Shown: one piece after another, positions 1 through 6,879 of the stretch
How positions within the stretch are numbered: position 1 is the stretch's first letter
Layout of the letters: every line of letters starts with the position of its first letter
Origin: Spirochaetota bacterium
Lineage (GTDB): Bacteria; Spirochaetota; UBA4802; UB4802
DNA: 17,690 bases
Direction of reading: 5' to 3'
Assembly: GCA_029548025.1 (NCBI GenBank)
Contig: JAKPOE010000161.1
Coordinates: 1 to 17,690, forward strand
Notes under the pieces: generated by a model
Told to the model about the DNA's origin: nothing
What the model saw: only the letters and a program-made list of their open reading frames with translations
The model's database searches: none
Program-made: the position numbers and the translations under genes

Positions 1-109
1 AAAACATAACATTGAATTTGCCTATCCAACAAGTCTTATTTATGTAACAAAAAGCAAGATGTAGCCGTATGGATTATTGTATAATTAATAAATAGATAAG
101 TAGGTGAGT

Positions 110-256
110 ATGCGTTTAGTAATTATTTCAAACAGGTTGCCTGTTACAGTTTCTGAAAAAAATGGCAGGTTGATTATTAAAGAAAGTGTGGGAGGGCTTT
201 CAACCGGATTAAAAGCATATATCGATTTTATAAAGAATTCATCCTCCGAAAATTGA
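110..256 (+). pseudogene. N-terminal fragment of trehalose-6-phosphate synthase (OtsA-like, GT20)
   Basis: This 48-codon reading frame starts at an ATG just after an AGGTGAG ribosome-binding-like stretch and ends at TGA. Intact OtsA is about 450-500 residues and makes trehalose 6-phosphate from UDP-glucose and glucose 6-phosphate. The fragment begins M-RLVIISNRLPV and carries the Ser-Asn-Arg motif (residues 7-9) and the Gly-Gly-Leu turn (28-30) followed by STGLKAY, which is the family's N-terminal nucleotide-sugar region. Everything after about residue 45 is missing. Twenty-one bases beyond the stop begins the C-terminal end of a different glycosyltransferase, so an internal deletion is likely. 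A TATAAT box at 80-85 lies upstream without a convincing -35 partner. The fragment cannot be catalytic. The family call rests on a short match and is fairly secure. Confidence 0.7.
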
Positions 257-277
257 ATATATAATATATATGGATAG

Positions 278-508
278 GATGGGACATTAGTAGGGTTTGA
301 AAATGTCCTGATTATTGATGGTGAAAACGGATTCCTTGTTGATCCCTATGATATTGATGGATGTGCCAAAAAAGTAATTGAGATTCTTAAAAATGAAGAG
401 CTTAGAATCAGTATGGGGAAAAATGGAAAAGAACATGTAAGGAAGAACTTCCTCATTACAAGAGAACTTATGGATCATCTGGACATGTTAATTGATGTGT
501 TATTGTAG
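278..508 (+). pseudogene. C-terminal fragment of a GT4 glycosyltransferase (trehalose synthase TreT-like)
   Basis: The frame is open from 278, after an in-frame TAG at 275, to TAG at 506-508. It has no usable start until a Met deep inside. It reads NVLIIDGENGFLVDP, then an amphipathic helix (CAKKVIEILKNEE), then MGKNGKEHVRKNFLITREL. This order is the C-terminal Rossmann half of GT4 (GT-B) glycosyltransferases: the nucleotide-sugar loop with DG.NGFLV, then the helix that crosses back to the N-terminal domain. The FLITR ending resembles TreT trehalose synthases, which would fit the OtsA fragment just upstream. Roughly 300 N-terminal residues are absent. It is most likely the far end of a deletion that removed the rest of OtsA and most of this gene. 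Another GT4 enzyme is possible. Confidence 0.62.
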
Positions 509-760
509 ATGTATGTGTTATGATAATAGTAAAGACCCCCTTAAAAAATAACAGTAGACATGTAAAACTTTAATGTTCATTCCTGCAAAATCTCGTAAAA
601 AAGACTTCAATCATTACTTATCATAATGGTAAGCCTGGTAAAACGTCAATAGCAATACCATTAAAATAAAATAATAAAAGTAAAATTACTTGACTATTAA
701 AATATAGCTATAACATATCGTTAAAGATGTAATATTGTATGATAATTATATGAGGTTGAC

Positions 761-2887
761 ATGAAAACATTTTTTTACCCCGAGAGCATGGTTGTAGTTG
801 GTGTTTCATTAACAAAAATAAATTTAGGAAAGATAATACTTCTAAACAATATACGGCAGGGATATAAAGGAATACTGTATGGGGTAAGCACCCATGAAGG
901 AGAAATAGAGGGGGTAATAGTATATAAAGACATTTTAGATTTGCCAACAACCCCGGATGTTGCAATTATTATAACCCCCGCTAAAACTGTTCCTGAACAG
1001 TTAGAAAAATGTGGTAAAAAGGGGATTTGCCATGTTGTTATTGAATCAGGAGGGTTTAGTGAATATTCTGAACAAGAGCAAAGTATGGAGGAACAAATAC
1101 TTGGAATTGCAAAAAAATATGGAATCCAGATTATAGGTCCCAATTGTATAGGAATAATAAATTTTGAAGAAAAGGTAATTATGCCATTTGCATTTATCCA
1201 GAACATCCCGGAGGCAGGACAGGTATCACTGATTTCACAAAGTGGGGGCGTTGGGAACACTTATTTACACGCTCTCCCCGAAAATCATATATTTATGAAT
1301 AAATTTATTAGTATTGGTAATAAGTTAATGCTTGATGAAGTTGATTTTTTAAACTATTTAGTAAATGAGGATGAAGCGACCAGAATAATATTATGCTATC
1401 TTGAAGGATTTAATAGAGGGAAGGAATTTTTTGAAATTGCCCGTTTATCCGAAAAACCCATTATTGTACATAAATCCAACAGGTCGCCTATCAGTGCTAA
1501 GATTGCTCAATCGCACACAACAGCACTATCTGCCAGTGATGCAATCGTTGATGCAGCCTTTGCACAGAGCGGAGTGATACGAGCAGAAGATGAAGAAGAG
1601 ATGATTAAAGCTGTCAAAGCAATGCAGCTTCCACTAATGAAAGGGCGAAATGTTGCTGTGTTGTCACGTTCAGGAGGGCATGCCGTTATCTCGGCAGATG
1701 CGTGTGCAAAATATAATTTCAACCTGGTTTCATTCCCGCAATCATATATTGATATAATACGCACCATTTATAACACACGTATCATAGCGCATCAGAATCC
1801 GCTGGATCTTGGAGAAATTTTTGATTATACCATATTTGGCAGAATAGTTGAAGAAACTATTAAGCTGGATAATGTTGATGGTATACTGTTTAACCACCTC
1901 TATCAATCCGAATATGAAGCTACTATGTCACGGACATTTTTAGATACCGTAGAACGGCTTATCAAACAATATAATAAACCAGTCATGATTGCCATGATAT
2001 CTGATGCACAGGAAATGCTGGATATAAACATGAATCACCCCATGCCAATATTCAACACACCATACAGTGCTGCACATGCACTTGCAATATCAGCAGAGTA
2101 TTATCAAAAAAAACAAATGCGAAATAATAGAGGTGAAATTGACTATAGAAAAATGGAGAAGGTTAAACAAGATTTTGCCGTGCTCAATGATGTATTGTGC
2201 AACAATAAAAATCCGTTGTTGCATGAATCAATTAGTTTTTGTGAATCAATTGGATTACCCATTGTCAATGGTGCACTTATTACAACAGTTGATGAGATTT
2301 ATGAAAAAGAATTCCAATTTCCGGTTGTGGCAAAAATTGTATCACCTGATGCAACGCATAAAACGGAGGTTGATGGAGTCAGGCTCAATATAATGGATGT
2401 TGAACAGTTGGAAGATGCTTTTATAGATATGAAACAGTCACTGTATGATTATAACCCCAATGCAGTATTTAAAGGCATATATGTGCATACAATGGCAAAA
2501 GCAGGCGTTGAGTTTATTGTAGGAGCACAAAAGGATGCAGTCTTTGGTCCCATTGTAATGGTTGGATTAGGGGGGATATATGTTGAACTTTTTAAAGATA
2601 TAGCTATACGGTTAGCCCCGGTTACAAAAGTTGAAGCATGGGATATGATACAACAGTTGAAATCTGCACAATTGTTTGAAGGCTTCAGAGGTAAAGAACC
2701 TCTTGATGCAGAAGCATTAAGTGAAGTGATTATGACCTTGAGCTATGCTATTTCAGCTATTGATGAAATTGCTGATATTGAATGCAACCCTGTTATGGTG
2801 TATCCCAAAGGTGAAGGTTGTATTGCTGTTGATGCGCGTATGGTTTTACAAAAACAAACAATTGTTTCAAAAGCTACCACCAGTTAA
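761..2887 (+). CDS. Acyl-CoA synthetase (NDP-forming), fused alpha-beta type
   Basis: The 708-residue protein has the layout of ADP-forming acetate/acyl-CoA ligases, which interconvert acyl-CoA + ADP + phosphate and acid + ATP + CoA. Residues ~5-130 are a CoA-binding Rossmann domain (ESMVVVGVS near the start, IIGPNCIGIIN at 124-134). Residues ~150-460 hold two succinyl-CoA-ligase-like flavodoxin domains. His252, in the SHTTALSASDA stretch, is the expected phosphohistidine (family pattern SHTGALAG). Residues ~485-705 form an ATP-grasp domain, with KIVSPDATHKTEVDGV and an ECNPV motif near the end. No GNAT acetyltransferase domain is fused, unlike Pat/YfiQ. A GAGG site (752-755) lies five bases before the ATG. 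Acyl preference cannot be read from the sequence. The next gene follows after 114 bases and may be co-transcribed. Confidence 0.92.
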   Translation: MKTFFYPESMVVVGVSLTKINLGKIILLNNIRQGYKGILYGVSTHEGEIEGVIVYKDILDLPTTPDVAIIITPAKTVPEQLEKCGKKGICHVVIESGGFSEYSEQEQSMEEQILGIAKKYGIQIIGPNCIGIINFEEKVIMPFAFIQNIPEAGQVSLISQSGGVGNTYLHALPENHIFMNKFISIGNKLMLDEVDFLNYLVNEDEATRIILCYLEGFNRGKEFFEIARLSEKPIIVHKSNRSPISAKIAQSHTTALSASDAIVDAAFAQSGVIRAEDEEEMIKAVKAMQLPLMKGRNVAVLSRSGGHAVISADACAKYNFNLVSFPQSYIDIIRTIYNTRIIAHQNPLDLGEIFDYTIFGRIVEETIKLDNVDGILFNHLYQSEYEATMSRTFLDTVERLIKQYNKPVMIAMISDAQEMLDINMNHPMPIFNTPYSAAHALAISAEYYQKKQMRNNRGEIDYRKMEKVKQDFAVLNDVLCNNKNPLLHESISFCESIGLPIVNGALITTVDEIYEKEFQFPVVAKIVSPDATHKTEVDGVRLNIMDVEQLEDAFIDMKQSLYDYNPNAVFKGIYVHTMAKAGVEFIVGAQKDAVFGPIVMVGLGGIYVELFKDIAIRLAPVTKVEAWDMIQQLKSAQLFEGFRGKEPLDAEALSEVIMTLSYAISAIDEIADIECNPVMVYPKGEGCIAVDARMVLQKQTIVSKATTS

Positions 2888-3001
2888 AATGGAAATCACA
2901 GTTTTAAATGTGGTGGGTGCTATGAGAAAAAATAATTGCAATTTAGTATATATATCATAATAATGTCGATATCGATATAATAAGCAGTGTGAGGTGGTAT
3001 C

Positions 3002-4384
3002 ATGCAACGTACTGTTGAAACACTTCCATTATGGAAAAAGATTATCTATGCATTAGGCCAGCTGGGATGGTCACTTGCTTCATTTAGTGTTGGGAACCTT
3101 CTGGTATATTTTTACCTGCCACCAGAGGAAAGTAATAATGCAATTTTCCAGCCCTACATTTATCAGGGGTATGTTATAGGTGTTTTGACTATTATTGGAT
3201 TGATCTATGCGTTTGGCAGGCTGTGGGATGCTATTACTGATCCTATTATTGCAACAATGTCGGACAGGTCAAAATCAAGGTTTGGAAGGCGCAGAAAATT
3301 TTTGGCAATTGGTGGACTCCCTTTTGCTCTTTTGAGTATATTGGCATTTACCCCTCCGGTTAATGGTATGTCACCATGGAACGCGGTATGGCTTTTTGTT
3401 GTGGTGACACTTTTTTACTTGTTCATGACAATGTATGTAACACCATTTTTTGCATGGTTATCTGAGTTGGGCCATAATCCCCGTGAACGGCTTTTTTTAA
3501 GTACGCTCATTTCAATTACATGGGCTATAGGATTTGCAATAGGTTCACAGGCTGTGGCGCTGCAATCAATGTTTGAAAAAAGCTATGGATATAGTTCTCA
3601 CCGAGCCTTCCAGACAGTGATGGTTATATTTGGTGGAATATCACTAATCCTCATGTATCTGCCAGTATTATTTATTGATGAACGCAGGTATTGTGAATCA
3701 AATGTTTCAACTGAGGGAACGTTTGAAGCATTACGTTCAGCTTTTAAAAATAAAAACTTTTTGTTCTTCACCATTTCTGATTTAGCATATTGGGTAGCGT
3801 TAACATTTATTACTACTGGACTTGTATACTACGTAACAGTGCTTTTACAAATGGATAAAGCAGTATATTCACAGTATATGATTATTCTTTTTGCTTTAAG
3901 TTTTATATTTTACGTACCGGTCAATGTAATTGCCCAAAAGATTGGTAAAAAAAAGCTTATGATAATTGCATTTATTCTTTTTTCCATGGGATATGTTATT
4001 GCCTCAATGCTGGGATGGTTTCCCTTTGATAAAAATATCCAGGGATTGATAGTTATTATCATTACATCATTACCGCTGGCAATCTTTGGGATATTGCCCA
4101 ATGCAATTATTGCTGATATTGCTGAAGCAGATGGAATAGAAAAAGGTAATTTTAAAGCCGGGATATTTTTTGGAGCCAGAACGTTTATGTCAAAAATGGG
4201 ACAGATGATAGCAGCTCTGGTGTTCCCTTCATTAATACTGTTGGGTAAGACACCAGAGAATGATATAGGAGTACGGTTAACCTGTATTGCAGCATGTTTC
4301 TTTTGTATTGCCGGGTTGTTATTGTTTATGAAATATGATGAAAAGAAAATAATAAGCATATTGGCAAAAAAAGAGAAGGTTTAA
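3002..4384 (+). CDS. GPH-family (MelB-like) sugar:cation symporter, MFS fold
   Basis: The 460-residue inner-membrane protein has about 12 hydrophobic segments. The family signature lies at the end of helix II and in the following loop: DAITDPIIATMSDRS (residues 76-90), then RFGRRRKF (93-100). Asp76 and Asp80 correspond to MelB Asp55 and Asp59, which coordinate the coupling cation. MelB Asn58 is Thr79 here. The family imports glycosides, pentosides or hexuronides with Na+ or H+; the substrate cannot be named. The start is supported by a strong GAGGTGG site (2991-2997) four bases before the ATG. It sits 114 bases after the acyl-CoA synthetase in the same direction, and a probable terminator follows at once. 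Confidence 0.9.
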   Translation: MQRTVETLPLWKKIIYALGQLGWSLASFSVGNLLVYFYLPPEESNNAIFQPYIYQGYVIGVLTIIGLIYAFGRLWDAITDPIIATMSDRSKSRFGRRRKFLAIGGLPFALLSILAFTPPVNGMSPWNAVWLFVVVTLFYLFMTMYVTPFFAWLSELGHNPRERLFLSTLISITWAIGFAIGSQAVALQSMFEKSYGYSSHRAFQTVMVIFGGISLILMYLPVLFIDERRYCESNVSTEGTFEALRSAFKNKNFLFFTISDLAYWVALTFITTGLVYYVTVLLQMDKAVYSQYMIILFALSFIFYVPVNVIAQKIGKKKLMIIAFILFSMGYVIASMLGWFPFDKNIQGLIVIIITSLPLAIFGILPNAIIADIAEADGIEKGNFKAGIFFGARTFMSKMGQMIAALVFPSLILLGKTPENDIGVRLTCIAACFFCIAGLLLFMKYDEKKIISILAKKEKV

Positions 4385-4397
4385 GATAACATTCATC

Positions 4398-4426
4398 ACC
4401 AGGGATGACCAGTCTCATCCGGTTTT
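4398..4426 (+). terminator. Probable Rho-independent terminator after the GPH symporter
   Basis: GGATGA (4403-4408) pairs with TCATCC (4415-4420) across a six-base loop. ACC (4398-4400) can pair with GGT (4421-4423) past a two-base bulge, and a short T run ends at 4426. It lies 14 bases beyond the symporter stop codon. The T tract is short, so the call is moderate. Confidence 0.45.
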
Positions 4427-4464
4427 AGCATCAGTCAATCCATGAAGGATGGAAATGTGGATGT

Positions 4465-4632
4465 TGACAGTTATCCTGAACGGCTGATTCAGTATCTAAT
4501 TATTTTGATTTTGGGCCAAGCTCAGAATCTCGTTGTTTTATGAATAAATAGGTTCTTCGGGACTGCGTCCCTCAAAATGACAGGCATGCAGGGTGTCGTC
4601 CTGAATTCCGATTCAGGATCTATCATGACAGG
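4465..4632. repeat. Dispersed palindromic intergenic repeat cluster
   Basis: Three related half-units lie together. The left arm is 4465-4498 (TGACAG...CCTGAACG...ATTCAGTATCT). A roughly inverted right arm is 4551-4583 (TTCTTCGG...CCCTCAAAATGACAGG), which contains a small hairpin, GGGAC/GTCCC, at 4559-4571. A third unit, 4597-4632, contains the perfect 8-bp hairpin TCCTGAAT/ATTCAGGA (4599-4618) and ends in ATGACAGG. The wording resembles the 'TCATTCTGA...GAAGAATCT' palindromic repeats scattered between genes in many environmental bacterial genomes. It carries no coding frame and looks like a non-autonomous, folded element. Confidence 0.6.
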
Positions 4633-4699
4633 GGGTGTATAATTCTATTTTCGCGGGAGATAGTATTGTTTTGTGGTTTGAAACAGCACAATTAAGTAT

Positions 4700-4727
4700 T
4701 TGACAAATTTTTCATAGGATGCAGAAT
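4700..4727 (+). promoter_or_regulatory. Candidate sigma70-type promoter for the SRPBCC/XPB/DUF4015 cluster
   Basis: A perfect TTGACA (4700-4705) is followed after 16 bases by CAGAAT (4722-4727), which matches four of six -10 positions. It lies 34 bases before the ATG of the first gene, downstream of the repeat cluster and of the preceding terminator, so it is well placed to drive the three overlapping genes that follow. Confidence 0.45.
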
Positions 4728-4760
4728 ACATGGTGCAGTTTTTGGTAAAAGAGATGTATC

Positions 4761-5225
4761 ATGATAAAAGTAACCATTTCCAGAACATTTTCATTCCCCA
4801 TTGATGAGGTTTATTCAGCGATAGATCATATCAATAAATTGGCACGGTTAAAACCCGCTTTCAGGAACTATCGCATAGCTCGTGACGAAGAAGGATTACA
4901 GCTTATTGATGTTGATATTCGTTTTATTGTAAATAAATTTCCAATGAGGCTTACCTATACTGCGATACCTTTTAAATACTGTGAGCTAAAAAAGTTAAAA
5001 GGGGCTATTAAGGAATATAGTTATACCTATACATTTGAACAATCTGACAATAAAACCAGTGTAACAGCAGATTGTGCTATAGTACTCCCTTTACGGTATT
5101 TTATTGTTCAGCCATTTCTAAGTGCTATAATAAAACACAGACTTGCTAAAGAACTCACAATTTTAGAAAAAATAGTAAACCAAAAATTTAACGGATATGA
5201 TAAAACCACTTATCGTTCAGAGTGA
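4761..5225 (+). CDS. SRPBCC (START-like) domain protein
   Basis: This 154-residue cytoplasmic protein has no signal peptide. The N-terminus, MIKVTISRTFSFPIDEVYSAI, is the usual first strand and helix of the SRPBCC/polyketide-cyclase/COQ10-like fold: a strand, then 'FxxPxDEVYxxI', then a helix ending near 'LKPAFRNYRI'. Alternating strands follow (residues ~45-110: DVDIRFIVNK, MRLTYTAIPF, EYSYTYTFEQ, KTSVTADCAIVLP). A long C-terminal helix (~118-145) closes the hydrophobic cavity. Length is normal for the family, which binds lipids, polyketides or other hydrophobic ligands; the ligand here is unknown. Its last 29 bases overlap the start of the XPB helicase gene in another frame, which implies translational coupling. 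I see no established functional link to DNA repair. Confidence 0.72.
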   Translation: MIKVTISRTFSFPIDEVYSAIDHINKLARLKPAFRNYRIARDEEGLQLIDVDIRFIVNKFPMRLTYTAIPFKYCELKKLKGAIKEYSYTYTFEQSDNKTSVTADCAIVLPLRYFIVQPFLSAIIKHRLAKELTILEKIVNQKFNGYDKTTYRSE

Positions 5226-6879
5226 TAATACTCTGCTTCTGGAAGTAGACAATCCACTATATGAAGAGGTGCGGGATGCTATTCTTCCTTTTGCTGAACT
5301 TGAAAAAAGTCCTGAACATATACATACATACAGGATCACACCATTATCCCTGTGGAATGCAGCATCGTCGGGATTAACTACAAAAGAAATACTTGAGCGC
5401 ATTGCGCAGTATTCACGGTATGATGTGCCATCAATTGTTGTCACCACCATTAAAGAACAGATGCAGCGCTATGGACTTTTGACATTAATAAAACACAATG
5501 AAAATTGTATATTGCAAAGTAACGATGCTCATATCATTCGTGAGATAGTTACCCATAAATCCATACAAAAGTTTATTGATAGTCAACTGTCCGACTATGA
5601 ACTGGTAATAAAACCATACAGTCGTGGACATATAAAACAGGCTCTTATAAAAATAGGATTTCCTGTTGAGGATAAAGCCGGCTATATTGATGGCGACCCC
5701 TGTCCATTTGCATTGCGAACGGTTACGCAAAGTGGTAGTCCGTTTGTTATCCGTGATTATCAACAAAACGCAATAAACAGCTTTTATAGGCATGGCAGTG
5801 ATGAAGGGGGGAGTGGTGTTGTTGTGCTTCCCTGTGGTGCGGGGAAAACCATTGTTGGGATGGGCATCATGCATATCTATCAAACAAAAACACTTATCCT
5901 GGTAACCAACACCGTTGCATTGCGTCAGTGGATTGATGAACTGCTGGATAAGACAACGCTGTCAACTGACATGATTGGTGAGTATTCCGGTGATGTTAAG
6001 GATATAAAACCGGTAACTATTGCCACCTATAACATATTAACCTACCGTCGAAAAAAAGAAGATGAATTTAAACATTTTAAACTGTTTACCGAAAACAACT
6101 GGGGGCTTATTATATACGATGAGGTGCATCTACTGCCAGCTCCAGTGTTCAGAATGACTGCCGAGATTCAATCAAAACGCAGGTTAGGGCTTACTGCAAC
6201 ACTGGTGCGTGAGGATGGACTTGAAACAGATGTATTTAGCCTCATTGGACCAAAAAAATTTGATATGCCATGGAAGATGCTGGAAGAATGCAACTGGATT
6301 GCAAAGGCAATCTGTTCTGAGATACGCATTGAACTGCCGGAAAGCATACGCTATCAATACACCGTGGCAGGCGACAGGCAAAAGTTTAGAATAGCATCAG
6401 AAAACGAAAAAAAACTATACTACATTGAAAGGCTCCTCAATGCACATCCCAATGACAGGGTATTGATTATTGGACAATATATTGATCAGTTGCAAATAAT
6501 CAAGGAGCGTTTTAACTATCCTATCATAACCGGAAGTACACCGGTAAAGGAGCGCGAAGAGCTCTACAAACAATTTAAAGGTGGTACTATTACACGGCTC
6601 ATTGTATCAAAGGTTGCAAATTTTTCTATTGACCTGCCGGATGCAAACGTTGCCATTCAGGTGTCAGGCACATTTGGTTCAAGGCAGGAAGAGGCACAAC
6701 GGCTGGGGAGGATTTTGCGCCCAAAGCCAGGTGATAATACCGCTTACTTTTATTCAATTATTACCGCTCATACGGTTGAGGAACATTTTGCTCATAATCG
6801 CCAGCTTTTTTTAACCGAGCAGGGATACACCTATATCATCATGAATGAGAGCATGTTCCATGAAAAGTTTAGCGCTTAG
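5197..6879 (+). CDS. XPB/Rad25-family DNA repair helicase (SF2, 3'-5')
   Basis: The 560-residue protein has the bacterial XPB layout. Residues 1-~170 are the XPB/Ssl2 N-terminal (Helicase_C_3-like) region and damage-recognition-like segment, including the stretch SPEHIHTYRITPLSLWNA that I associate with spirochaete homologues. RecA-like domain 1 has the Q-like RDYQQNAI (186-193), Walker A GAGKT (214-218), Walker B DEVH (308-311) and GLTAT (331-335). The XPB-specific RED triad is Arg338-Glu339-Asp340. RecA-like domain 2 has motif VI QRLGRILR (501-508). XPB unwinds DNA in an ATP-dependent way in repair. In archaea it works with the nuclease Bax1, but no Bax1-like gene is adjacent. The start is preferred because homologues begin with PLIVQSDN, although the ribosome-binding site is weak. 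It overlaps the SRPBCC gene upstream by 29 bases and the DUF4015 gene downstream by 20. Confidence 0.93.
   Translation: MIKPLIVQSDNTLLLEVDNPLYEEVRDAILPFAELEKSPEHIHTYRITPLSLWNAASSGLTTKEILERIAQYSRYDVPSIVVTTIKEQMQRYGLLTLIKHNENCILQSNDAHIIREIVTHKSIQKFIDSQLSDYELVIKPYSRGHIKQALIKIGFPVEDKAGYIDGDPCPFALRTVTQSGSPFVIRDYQQNAINSFYRHGSDEGGSGVVVLPCGAGKTIVGMGIMHIYQTKTLILVTNTVALRQWIDELLDKTTLSTDMIGEYSGDVKDIKPVTIATYNILTYRRKKEDEFKHFKLFTENNWGLIIYDEVHLLPAPVFRMTAEIQSKRRLGLTATLVREDGLETDVFSLIGPKKFDMPWKMLEECNWIAKAICSEIRIELPESIRYQYTVAGDRQKFRIASENEKKLYYIERLLNAHPNDRVLIIGQYIDQLQIIKERFNYPIITGSTPVKEREELYKQFKGGTITRLIVSKVANFSIDLPDANVAIQVSGTFGSRQEEAQRLGRILRPKPGDNTAYFYSIITAHTVEEHFAHNRQLFLTEQGYTYIIMNESMFHEKFSA

Noticed and set aside
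690..714. TTGACT with TATAAC as promoter of the acyl-CoA synthetase gene
   Set aside because: The spacing is only 13 bases and alternatives nearby are no better, so no promoter is annotated.
775..1260. 161-codon open frame on the minus strand inside the acyl-CoA synthetase gene
   Set aside because: It is fully antisense to a gene with clear domain motifs. Its amino acid make-up (rich in Ile, Ser, Pro and Cys) is typical of a shadow frame, and no ribosome-binding site is evident.
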